Assembly: GCA_015680685.1 (NCBI GenBank)
Contig: MNCI01006676.1
Coordinates: 361,837 to 390,190, forward strand
Direction of reading: 5' to 3'
Length of the DNA stretch: 28,354 nt
Origin: Gnetum montanum
Lineage: Eukaryota > Streptophyta > Gnetopsida > Gnetales > Gnetaceae
In this document: positions 1-9,521 of the stretch, one piece after another
How positions within the stretch are numbered: the first letter of the stretch is position 1
Layout of the letters: every line of letters begins with the position of its first letter
Position numbers and translations under genes: made by a program
The notes under the pieces: model-generated
The model's database searches: none
Told to the model about the DNA's origin: nothing
The model's input: the letters and a program-made list of their open reading frames with translations, nothing else

Positions 1-405
1 GGGACTCCCTGGATAGTAGGTTTGAAATTGCTCTTAAAATTTTAGAGGAGTTTAGGGAGCGAGGTAGTAACTGCGACAAAAAGAAAAAGAGAGAAGTGGA
101 AAATGCATGTAACAAGGGTAAGGGAAAAATGGCCATCACAGAAGAAGTTGTGGATTTAGACATGGACAATGATGGTGGATGCAAGATATGCCAATACGAC
201 CATCCTAAGGGATGTTGCCCAATGATCTCACATCTATAAGAGTCTGGGGTGTATGCACTCAACCCACAACTAAGTAAATGGCAAGCACCCCAATGGTTAC
301 CTTATCCCCAAGGTAACCCAAGGCAGTTCCACCAACATTTAAGATATTATCCAAGTGGAACTCCATCACAACCCATTGAGCAACATCAACAATTGCAATA
401 CCCAT

Positions 406-416
406 AGTCATGGGGG
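406..416 (+). promoter_or_regulatory. PPT-like 11-mer inside gag, element A
   Basis: This is an exact AGTCATGGGGG. Here it is also coding (Gln-Ser-Trp-Gly), with the Gln codon now TAG. It is identical to the LTR-adjacent tract at 3721. Whether it primes plus-strand synthesis is unknown; it could simply be a coincidence of the codons. Confidence 0.35.
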
Positions 417-989
417 ATGCCACCACCAAGGCAACAATACCCCTACTGGCAACCTAACCCATATGGCTACTACGTGCAGCATCCAATCTCTCCACGTGAC
501 TCTGTTAGTTATGTTACACCACAACATTACTACCAAGCTCGTGAGTATTATAGAACTCCTTCTCCTAGAGAAGATAATCCACAAACATACCATCCTTCAA
601 ATCCATCCGCAACTCTCACACCAATAGCTCCATTACCACCTGCTCCAGCAATGCAAGGGGAACTCCCTACTCAATCATAGCAACGCAATGCCACAAGGGC
701 TGTGAATCCTCAACCCACTATTGGTTCTGACAACCATATGAGGAAAAGACCTTTCTTCAGAACCAACAGTCCAACCAAGCCCTTACAACCACAAGCGGTT
801 GAACCTCTGAATGCCTCCCCATCAAATAAAGCTTCAAAGCTCACTTCGAACCAAACACCGAGCTCAACATATATGGTTATGTTAACACATGCCATTACTA
901 ACTGGATCAAGGTTGGCCACCTTCCCAGGAAATTCTCTGATCCTAGAAGCCCTCTAATGTATCTCCAAATCACTGGGAATGAGCCATGA

Positions 990-1418
990 AAAGCTCTTCT
1001 AGATTCAGGTTCTGGAGTCAATTTAATATCACAAGAAATATACAAAGCCCTAAACCTGCCACCATTAAGGAAGAGCAATATTTGCCTAGAGCTGGCCAAC
1101 CAGTCCATCACTGTTCCCTTGGGACTAGTGGAGGACATTGTCACCACTATGTCTAGGTGGTCGTACCCAACTGATTTCCTAGTAATACAAGTGAATAAAA
1201 GTAAAGGGGACTTCCCAATAATAATGGGAAGGGCATGGCTAACTACTATAGATGCATGCCTAGGAATCCGTGATCTTTTCCTGGAAATATCTAAGGAGAA
1301 CACTTTTGGAAAGATCAAGAAGAAGAAGGTTCCATGCATCGCATACAGTGATACAGGGTGCAATTGTGTGCAGAGATCATGGATTGTAAAAATTTTAGCA
1401 TTGCCTGTATGCAACTAG
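990..1418 (+). pseudogene. retropepsin (aspartic protease) domain of element A
   Basis: This stretch has no internal stop up to 1416 and follows gag in the same frame after a single TGA at 987-989. It shows ALLDSGSGVNLIS, with the catalytic DSG codons at 1002-1010, then the flap-like region LELANQSITVPLGLVEDI, and then DFPIIMGRAWLTTIDA, which matches the usual hydrophobic-GR end of plant retropepsins. The enzyme would cleave the gag-pol polyprotein inside the particle. The domain looks complete and, apart from the upstream TGA, would be catalytically plausible. Element D has a damaged copy of the same domain near 27045. Confidence 0.8.
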
Positions 1419-1794
1419 TGTGCACAAGACATTAATATACAAAAGTGCCTATATGCAGCAGCCACACGATAAGAAGACACCCAGTGGCTGATAGTTGATC
1501 AAGAGAGAAACTCACTAACGTGCATGGAACTAACTGAGGGAATAACTTACGCTTACATTGAAAGCATAGATGTACTAGAGCAAGTCTGCTGCCAACTTCC
1601 AAGCCTTAACCTTGAAAAAATCAACTGGGGGAAGTTGGAAATTCCTAAAAAATTCAAACAAGAGCCTTGATAATAGAATATTAGTCAATGTGCAACAGAC
1701 TAAACCCTTCTATGAATTTAGAACGGTCAGTGTACATAATACCTTTGAGAAGGGACGACCCTACTCACTATTTTTGATCTCCTCCTTCCAACTC

Positions 1795-1805
1795 AGTCAT
1801 GGGGG
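1795..1805 (+). promoter_or_regulatory. internal PPT-like motif, class i, element A
   Basis: Exact AGTCATGGGGG followed by AGATGGCCA, at the start of the long noncoding region and just before a T-rich tract. Copies at 4532 and 12497 sit at the equivalent place in B and C, and the A and B copies share the preceding GATCTCCTCCTTCCAACT. Confidence 0.5.
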
Positions 1806-2401
1806 AGATGGCCACCTTTGCTAACCATTTGAGGCCCTCAATTCCTTTTTAAGTTTTTGTTTTACACATTTTTGTTTTACAAACTTCTTTAACTTTTCTT
1901 ATTTTTGTTTTGCAACATCATTTATACTTTTTCATTTCTTTGTGTGACTTTTTTTTTGTTTGGTTTTGTTTATGTTTTTGTTTGTTGTCTTTGTTTGTTG
2001 TTTTGATTTTGTTAGATTCATCACCTAATAAGTGCTCCTGATGGTGGTATGAACTATATTCTATTGATTGCTAATGTTTGGTTTTTACCTTTGAGTTATA
2101 ATGTTGATACTAAGGTATGGTTCTTTTGATATAACAGGCAATGAGTCCACGTCTTCATACATTCATGAATTTCTATGGTCTCTCTTGGCTTGGAACTATA
2201 TAGTCCCTTTCTTTAATAATAAAACTATTAACAAATTGATGACTGGGCATTTATCAAACTAAGGAAGGACTTAAGGACTAAAAAGGGTATGACTTCAAAG
2301 GGATTTGATGCATTTGTGTTGGCTATTCTCTTGGGTGCTTGTATCTTTTCTTCTTGAGTTGTACTTACCATTTTGACGTTGCTCCATTTTCGAGAAGCTG
2401 A

Positions 2402-2560
2402 GCCAATAAAAATAAGTCTTTGCATGGTGTGGTTCTCACGCAAAAAAAAAATATAAAAAAATAGAGAATTCAAAGCACACCCCTTAGATAAAATAATCAT
2501 ATGGGCTACAAGCACTAGTTATGGAACTAAACAAACATGTTCCCTCTAACTAAGGCCCTC
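2402..2560 (+). other. conserved noncoding block, copy A
   Basis: It contains TTTGCATGGTGTGG, an A-rich microsatellite, CAAAGCACACCCCTTAGA, GGGCTACAAGCACTAGTTAT and CCCTCTAACTAAGGCC. The same islands occur in the same order at 5159-5350 and 13044-13280. Stops occur in all frames, so it is probably not coding. Its role is unknown. Confidence 0.6.
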
Positions 2561-3176
2561 TCTTGCTTCCTACGAACCCTTTCTTGTTTCCTCGGAATGG
2601 TGGTGACTCTTTGGCAGAAGCATTCTTGTTACTTCAAGTGGATGGATTGGCCAAGTGTATTAATGTGAAGTCACTGGATGTGGATTTTTTGAGGCTGGAT
2701 TTGGAATGAGATCTACTCAGTCATGTTAATCATAAATACACAAGGGGCTGTACACCACCTTATTCTTGGGACTCCATTCCATTCTCTTCTCCCCATCATT
2801 CTTTCTCCATTTTCCACCTCATTGCCGGTTGTATCAGTAGTCTATATTTTGGTTGATGCATTGTTTTCTCTTTGGTGAATTCTTGGGGTTAAGTCTTTAG
2901 CTCTTGCTCCCAAATGACATTTCCAGAGCCTACGAACTCTTTGAATGTGGGTTTGTCAGGGCATAAAGGGCATGATCTTGCTTTGGGGAGGACCCACTGG
3001 TGTTCCTATTTGGTGCATCAGTTAACTTCTTTCCCTTAAACATTTCCACAATCAACATTTGTTTTGTTCATTCCCATCTCTAACATCCATTTTATCAGCA
3101 TTGCTGTTATTTCTTTTTCCCCATCTTTCTTATTCCTTATCTTTTTCCATTCTATTGCTACCGGAGGATCACTCTT

Positions 3177-3187
3177 AGTCATGGGGG
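3177..3187 (+). promoter_or_regulatory. internal PPT-like motif, class ii, element A
   Basis: Exact AGTCATGGGGG about 540 bases before the LTR-adjacent copy. The equivalents are at 6320 in B (upstream of the env-like ORF) and 13949 in C. Confidence 0.45.
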
Positions 3188-3720
3188 CCTTGGTCCAATG
3201 TTTTTAATTTTTTCTAACCCCTATACCTTGGGTAGTCACTAGTGTTATATCTCTAGAATCTATATTGGCCATATCACAACTCAGCCAATGGACCTTACAC
3301 CGAGGCAAGGTATCAACTGTATTATGATTTACTTATCCTTGCTCATATGTGACTGTGTTGTGTGTGTAGATGGCAATCATATAGCAATGGACTGGACCTG
3401 GAGGAAACACTCAGGATGGATTGGTGCTAGAATGGTTGTGCAAGGAACAAGATTGATGGCGCGGTTATGGATGGACAACGGAAGGTGCAATCTTGACATT
3501 GGCAGCAACACGTCTTCTCCTTTTCTCTTTCAATTGCCAAATAAGGCTGGATGTTAATTATGTATAGTGTTCACTCTTGTAGTCATGAACACTAATATTG
3601 TCATGTATTGTAATGTTGATCTGTTCACATGTCATCCCATTCACCATTAGTTGTCATTCAAGTCAATAATCCCATACCTTCCCAATATTTTGTAAGGAAC
3701 TCGTGGATGAGTTTTCATTC

Positions 3721-3733
3721 AGTCATGGGGGTA
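3721..3733 (+). promoter_or_regulatory. polypurine tract of element A
   Basis: AGTCATGGGGGTA directly abuts the TGATGAG that begins LTR1. In LTR retrotransposons the tract next to the 3' LTR primes plus-strand DNA synthesis. It is preceded by GAGTTTTCATTC, which is also found before LTR2. Confidence 0.75.
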
Positions 3734-4494
3734 TGATGAGTTGCGATATCGTGTCCTGCCTCATCTTCTATAAATAAGAGGTGGCACCCTTGGTTCCAAG
3801 GTAGTTAGACTTAGACCCTTAGCCAGATTCTTGCAGTTTTATTATTCCAGAGTTAGAATTATTTCTGTGTGCCCGTAGTAGGATTCATAGAGTGAATGGA
3901 TCTTTATTCGAGCAATTTGTACCTAAGCACAATTTTGTGTACGGAAATAAAGATGAACTTTATGATAAAACTTGTAGCATAAAGATTAAGCTAATTACTA
4001 ATTAATTATTATTTAATGCTTTCCTAGTTAATTAATATCTCTCTCAACCTTCAACCCCCTTAGTTAAATACACTTAGTACGATCACTTCAAGCATGCGTG
4101 TAGTGCTTAGTAACCCAGTGACGATTAGCGTTTGGTAATCCTAGCAACGTTGCACTGGTTTAGGATGTGTACAACAAGTGGGAATAGATACTGGTGTTAG
4201 GAACATTTAGAAACTAGTGAATGAATAGTTAATGTAAGTTAGCCACTTAGTTCTCTTTCCTTTTCCTTTATTAGGAGAAAACATAAAAAATATAAAAGCT
4301 ATAAAAATCATGTACCTCAAACTTACTTAACCATACAACCATGACAATACAAGTAAGTTTGGGAAGATAAAGATTGATTAACCCTGAGTGTTCCATTAAG
4401 GCACGTAAGCACTTAGTCCTTGGAGTTCGACCAGATCATGCGTGAAACGCTCATATTCGTATGGTTGAGTGTAGTGGTGCCTCGTCACTCATCA
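3734..4494 (+). mobile_element. LTR1, 3' LTR of element A
   Basis: It is 761 bp, starting TGATGAG and ending CTCATCA, which are 7-bp inverted termini. A TATA box (TATAAATAA) lies at 3769-3777, and a polyadenylation signal AATAAA at 3946-3951 is preceded by a small CACA-N4-TGTG hairpin at 3928-3939. A covarying stem lies at 4318-4361. It is closest to LTR4, and both share GATATCG in U3 and long identical runs in U5. It is followed directly by element B internal sequence with no leader, as expected if A is inserted into B. Its predicted target duplication is ACCAT (4495-4499); the other copy would lie outside the window. Confidence 0.88.
4318..4361 (+). other. covarying LTR hairpin, LTR1
   Basis: The arms CAAACTTACTT (4318-4328) and AAGTAAGTTTG (4351-4361) pair over 11 bp around a 22-base loop. 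GGAAGAT follows the right arm. Equivalent stems with different but still pairing arms occur in all other LTRs. Confidence 0.8.
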
Positions 4495-4531
4495 ACCATG
4501 TTCCAATTTTCAGATCTCCTCCTTCCAACTT

Positions 4532-4542
4532 AGTCATGGGGG
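4532..4542 (+). promoter_or_regulatory. internal PPT-like motif, class i, element B
   Basis: Exact AGTCATGGGGG followed by ATATGGCCA, only 38 bases after the end of LTR1. It is homologous to the motif at 1795. Confidence 0.5.
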
Positions 4543-5158
4543 ATATGGCCATCCATGCTAATGATCCATATGTCTTCTCAAGTTTTCTACTTTTTGTTTT
4601 CCATGTTTTTGATTTTACAAGTTATTTATTTTACAAATTTTTGATTCTCAAAATTTTTCCAATTTTGCACTAGCGTTAGTACCTTTGAACCTTTCTTGAT
4701 TATTTTATAATTTTTCATATATTTTACTTTGTTTTTTTTAAGTGTGATTTTTTGTTATTTTTGCTAATAAAAGTGCTTTATTGCCATAGGGCATAGTGCC
4801 ACCATTGTTGTTCACTAATGATGGTTTGTGCTTAATGTTGTGATTGTTGATGTCTAGTTTCTATTTTTGGATTTTGATGTTTAATGACTATGACATGGTT
4901 TATTTTTTATGCAATAGGTAGTGAGTCCATGTCATCTACCCATCCAATAAACTTTATAGTTTTCCTTATTTTGGAAGTTTGAGGTCCCTTCCATTAAAGA
5001 AAATTTTAATCAATTGGTGACCTTGGTAGTTCCAGAATTGGGAAAGATTCAAAGGTTTGTAGAGGGTGTAACTTCAAGGGGACTTAATACTCCTTGTACT
5101 CTTCTGCTTACTTGAGTGCTTGGGTGTTTTTCATGAACTTCTTACCATTCCTTTCCAA

Positions 5159-5350
5159 CCACTAATAGAAAGTCAAATAAAATATTTACATGGTGTCTTT
5201 CCCATCCAACAATTCAAAAAAAAAAAAAAACAAAAGCATGATGGAAATTCAAAGCACACCCCTTAGACAAATAAATGGGCTACAAGCACTGGTTATGGAA
5301 CTAGAAAGACATGCATCTATGCTTGAAGGTCCCCTCTAACTAAGGCTCTA
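5159..5350 (+). other. conserved noncoding block, copy B
   Basis: It carries the same ordered islands as 2402-2560: CATGGTGT, a poly(A) run at about 5216-5230, CAAAGCACACCCCTTAGA, GGGCTACAAGCACT and CCCTCTAACTAAGG. Function unknown. Confidence 0.6.
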
Positions 5351-6061
5351 TCTCTCTCACTTCCTACTTCTCTTTTCTTCTATTTTTGGAATAGTGGTTA
5401 TTTTATGGAAGCACTTTCATGTCTTGGGTAAGTAGATCAGTGTTAGAGTGATAATGGGAAGTCACTAAAAGAGGATGATTTTAATCTAAACTAAGGATGG
5501 ATCTTATCATGTCATTTTAAACACATATTCCACAAGGGACTTCTTATGACCTCAATTCAAGATTCCATCCCACCTTCTCAGTCATCCATTTATGCTACCA
5601 TAACTCACCTTACTACTGGTTTCTATGTCATGTTTGATGTCTTAGTTTGACGTGTTAAAATTCTTAGATAGATTCTTTTTGGTTGGTCCTTAACTTTTCA
5701 TGATCATTAATAAACTATGGGGCCCATGGACTTCTTAGTTGGGGTTATGCAAGGGCAACAAGGGCATGAGCCTACTATGGGGAGGACCCACTTGCATATC
5801 TCTTGGTTTGGTTAGTTAAGTCACTTACCTTCAACATCATTATAATCCTATCTTTCACATATTCCATTGTGCAAACCACTCTGTGCTCCTTGAACTCTCA
5901 TTTTCCATCCCATTTTTACCATTTCCCTAATTTTCTTAATTTTTTGGAACGTCAACACCCTCTTCTCACATTTTTCATCATGATCATGGCTATTTGGGCT
6001 TTCATTTGACCCTAATTTCATTCAAAATATCTTTTTAATTTTCAAGTTTTCACCAAGTCAA

Positions 6062-6167
6062 TGATGGTCAACAGATGCATCAATGAGGCATTGTTGACAC
6101 AGTAGACTACATCGACTGGGCCCCATCGACAAGGCCCCATCGACACAATGCAAAAATAGTATAAATA
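6062..6167 (+). promoter_or_regulatory. U3-like promoter module inside element B
   Basis: Six 14-bp units at 6064-6077, 6078-6091, 6092-6105, then a 4-base slip, then 6110-6123, 6124-6137 and 6138-6151 (for example CATCGACTGGGCCC and CATCGACAAGGCCC). They are followed by a TATA box TATAAATA at 6160-6167. The same 3 units + 4 bases + 3 units arrangement and the unit CATCGACTAGGCCC occur in the U3 of LTR2 at 9702-9789. The sequence just before, AGTTTTCACCAAGTCA then TGATGG, resembles a PPT-LTR junction that has lost its G run. It is either a captured piece of U3 or an internal promoter for the env-like ORF. Confidence 0.65.
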
Positions 6168-6319
6168 CCACTGAACACTTTGGATTTTCCCCATTTAGTC
6201 CATAATGCCCAAGGATTTTTTGTAATTTAAGCCTAAAATCATCCCAAGCCTATAACTCTCACATTTTCTATTCGAATTGCATCATTTTTTGACCCTACAG
6301 TTATCGGAGGTAAGCTCGT

Positions 6320-6330
6320 AGTCATGGGGG
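6320..6330 (+). promoter_or_regulatory. internal PPT-like motif, class ii, element B
   Basis: Exact AGTCATGGGGG lying between the U3-like module and the env-like ORF, 271 bases before its first ATG. Confidence 0.5.
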
Positions 6331-6600
6331 TAGCAAATCCCAAGGTTTTGATGAAAATTTTTTCAAATTTTTCCTAGCTCCCCCAAGGATTAAGATGTAA
6401 AATGTTATTAAACCATTAATTTTTGAGAATTTAACCCTTCCAACAACTTCAATAAATCAAAGATTAAATTAATAATTAAATATTCAATCCATCCAGGCAT
6501 AATCACATCCTAGCTAAATGTAACCTCCCTATGAGACAAGGTATTCTAATCATTCTGAGTTACATAATAATTACTAATCCATTATTATGTGTGATCACAT
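6331..6600. other. AT-rich leader before the env-like ORF
   Basis: No coding similarity was seen. It contains a donor-like AAG-GTATTC at about 6538-6546, where element A has a similar AAGGTATC near 3307. This may be leader or intron sequence. Confidence 0.35.
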
Positions 6601-9521
6601 ATGGCACCAAGACCAAAGAGACCACAAGAGGAAGGACCATTGCAATCATGGGAGAAACAACCCAGAGGAGAAAGGGGCCAACAAGAACATAGCCAAGAAT
6701 AGGCTGAGGCAACCCATGCAATAGGACCCCTCAAAGATGAGGTCAAGGTGGAATCTATTCGATAGATTTTTGAAGAAGAAGCTATATCAAAACACTCATA
6801 GCAAAGTGAGGCACCAAGCCTTCTACTTAGACTAGAAGTCACACTCACACAAGCCTACCTCAACACAATTAGGAACCATGAAATTCAACACTTAGTTCTT
6901 CAAGAACTAAACTTTAGGTCACTCCTTAAATGAGCTCTAGAAGATGTCAAAGCTCAATTACAAGCCTCTCCCATGTGGCTAATCATCACTTCCAGTGGGG
7001 AGTGGTACATGGGAGAAATGTATCTCTTCTGGAACAACAGGAGAGCATGAGACACTATGAAAATCAAGGATATTCAAGTATTCTACTCAATAGAATCTAC
7101 TGTGTAGGTCCTTAGACACAGTTGGTAGAGCTTTCAACACAAGCTGATCCTGGAGTAAAGAAGAAATGGACTTAGTGGTGTTATTGGATCAACCGTAAGG
7201 AGTCTGTCCCACTCACATTAGTGGAGCGAGTCTATTTTAAGATAGTGGCCTACCACCTCAATCCAATGGTAAGGCCCAATAAGGTGACAACCTTCTCTAC
7301 TTGAGCATGTGCCACTCTAAGTAAAAAAATTTCAGCAAATCTTCCACAACTAATCTTTCTAGAAATAGAGAAGCACTTCAAGGAGAATGAATGTGGAAGA
7401 AAGACCTTGCATTTTCCCTACCTAATCAAAAAATTATGCAAAAGGGCAAGAATAGTCCACTATGAAAATGATATACTCAGGCATGCTCTTAATGCTTCAT
7501 GGGTTGAGATGATGAAGGATAAGACACTTGCCATGACAATAGAAGAGGAGTAGCAACGACCACCTCCACGACCTACTCATGAGCAAACACTAAATGCTTG
7601 CAGTGTGGTTGAGTGCATGCAAAAAATCCAAGATTAGCTCTTGCAACAAGAGCACTAGGCAAGAACTAGTGGTGGAGACCCATCTATGTATAGATTGACC
7701 ATGAGTCACCTCAGAGAAGTGTCTTGTACAATTAGCTAGATGGAGGGAGGTAGATCAATGTTGTCTACCAAAAAAATTCAATTACTTGTGAGGTTGAATC
7801 CAAGTGCCCAAGAGGTGACGGTGTCTCTCTCTTAGCATCATCTATTCCTAGAAATATTTGGGAATGCTAATTCCTTTTCGATGCACTTGAAGTAGGATGA
7901 AGAGGCAACCATATTGGTGATGCATCACCAGGGGTAAGAGACAGTTGCAGAGATCATTGCTGATGGAGTCACTGAAGCGTTAAAAGCACCTATAGTGCTT
8001 GAACCATATGTTTTTTCACTAAGAGATGTGTAGGCATCTACAAGGATAATCAATAGGCCATTAAGTGCAGCCTAGCATGAAGAACTATTAGACCGACTAG
8101 TGGGAACTGGGCAACCGATTCTAGATATCTTTGATTTTCTAAATATTATCATTGCGACCTAGTTAGAGCTGCTAAAGGCAAAGGGTAGGTGCCTCATCTT
8201 AGAAGGGCAACTTGAAATAACTCAAGCACATAATCAAGGCTTGGTTGCAGAAGTTACCAAGTTGCGTGCCCAAATTGCTGACCATCAACCTTGCATTAAC
8301 ATGAGATGAAGCTTTTTAATAGCTTCAGGAATAGCTAAAGTGAGTTGAGGGAGAAATCGTAATGAAAATTTTCAGTCAGTCAATAGCAAAAGCTAAAACT
8401 CATGTAGTATGGAAGGACTTGATGTTGACGTACCGAGAAAATGAGTCCTTGATCATAGAAAATCATTTCCTGTAGAACGTTGATGCACAAAAACAATAAC
8501 TAGAAGAATTTATCCATCAATAGCGAGAGCAGCAAACTAGGGAAAACATCGAATTAAAGAGATTAGCAGTGGAGAATCATAATCTCTCCATGGAGGAGGT
8601 CTGCATCTTATGCTAGAAATTGACCATCGAGATTACCACCTAGAAAAATGAGGCTCTAAAATTTTAAAAATTTAAAAATCATTACAAAGACTAGGTTGGC
8701 CTACAGAAAGAAGTAAATGAAAAGCATATCCAACTAGCGAAGGTAAAGGTTAACGAGGCCCTCCAACAACTCCAACAAGGTAGAGAAATTGACAACCCAT
8801 CATCAATGGGATTATTGCCTACAACAAGGTGGAAATATATATGAAGGAGTTGTAGATTGAAGAGATGATTGGATACATGGAGTTGTCCAACCTCTACTAT
8901 GCAAACCTAGTAATGCTAACTACTGGACGACTGTGGTCTAGACATAAGAAGCAAGTGGCCACCTCATACTTATTGTATGAGGCTAAGTTCAAGACTCACA
9001 AAGACACTAAGTAAAAGCTTGCAGTGGAAAATGCTAAACTCGAGGTTCTCAAGGCAAAATTCACCAACCAAAGATTAATTGCAAAAAACCTAGTCAAACA
9101 AATGAATGACTATTAGGTGTTGTAGGACACACTTTGAGCATTCAACATTGAGTGCAAGCAATTTGTAGCCTAGTTTGTCAATGTTAAGAAGCTATTTCCT
9201 ATTTTTCCTTGTCCTTGAGATGTTCTAACCCTAGACCATATCGACAAAGCTATGTGGAACATGAATGATCACAAGAGTAAAGAAGAGAAAATGAAGGCAT
9301 TGCTTGATGCTTTTTGCCTTCCACTTAAAATCATAGTAGTAGTAGGACAACCACAGCCACCTCAGCCACCACACATGCCTAAAGCTAGTGAAAGTCCTTC
9401 AGAGCCTTAGGAGCCACCACTACCTGGGATTGTTTGACCTTCTCCACCAACTTCATGCCATCAAAGAACATGTGATCCAATTTTGAAGAATCATGTCATA
9501 GTGTTTAATTTTGTATCATGA
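6601..9521 (+). pseudogene. env-like / plant transposon-protein ORF with coiled coil (element B)
   Basis: A decayed ORF of about 970 codons. It starts at ATG 6601 (MAPRPKRPQEEG) and changes frame once before about 7158. It then stays largely in one frame, with scattered TAG, TAA and TGA stops, to 9519-9521. The part at about 7230-7500 (AYHLNPMVRPNKVT, then LHFPYLIKKLCKRARI) resembles the domain annotated as putative plant transposon protein (Transposase_32), found in ORFs downstream of pol in Athila-type elements. From about 8100 to 9200 it is rich in Leu, Glu, Lys and Gln with heptad-like spacing, suggesting a long coiled coil. It ends in a Pro-rich tail (VVVGQPQPPQPPHMP). No clear transmembrane segment or signal peptide was seen, so calling it an envelope protein rests on position and family only. 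Its lead-in holds a U3-like module and a PPT-like motif. Confidence 0.65.

Larger units (their letters stand above)
3..1670 (+). pseudogene. gag-pro of Athila-like element A (5' part outside window)
   Basis: One reading frame runs from base 3 to about 1670 with only a few in-frame stops (237-239, 405-407, 678-680, 987-989, 1416-1418 and one near 1470), so this copy is only lightly decayed. It holds the C-terminal part of a retrotransposon gag: a charged Lys/Glu stretch, a Cys-rich knuckle GCKICQYDHPKGCC at about 180-222, then a Tyr/Pro/Gln-rich tail (YPYWQPNPYGYYVQ). A retropepsin follows. Gag packages genomic RNA and the protease cleaves the polyprotein. After about 1670 the frame stops abruptly and no RT, RNase H or integrase follows, whereas element D continues into RT at the matching point. 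Aligned copies have Gln codons where this one has TAG at 405 and 678. The Athila-like label rests on similarity to element D. Confidence 0.85.
1671..3720 (+). mobile_element. noncoding 3' internal region of element A
   Basis: After the gag-pro frame there is a short unassigned stretch, an exact AGTCATGGGGG at 1795, a long T-rich tract (about 1835-2010), a conserved noncoding block at 2402-2560, another AGTCATGGGGG at 3177, and a final segment leading to the polypurine tract. No coding similarity was seen. The segment from 1776 aligns by eye with 4512 onward in element B and with about 12480 onward in element C. The 3188-3720 part is short compared with B, which carries an env-like ORF here, so A has lost or never had that ORF. 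The small ORF at 3288-3557 has no recognisable product. Confidence 0.7.
4495..6061 (+). mobile_element. noncoding internal region of element B
   Basis: From about 4512 this aligns with element A from 1776: GATCTCCTCCTTCCAACT, the AGTCATGGGGG motif, a T-rich tract, an acceptor-like site at about 4918, and the conserved block. A further shared island around 5745-5800 (TGCAAGGGCA and GGGGAGGACCCACT) has counterparts near 2960-3000 and 13675-13735. No coding region was recognised. The left part of B, with its 5' LTR and any gag-pol, would lie beyond the left window edge if A is nested in it. Confidence 0.65.

Noticed and set aside
710-1414. 234-codon minus-strand ORF opposite gag-pro
   Set aside because: It lies antisense to the clear DSG protease and gag tail and shows no family signal, so it is a shadow of the real frame.
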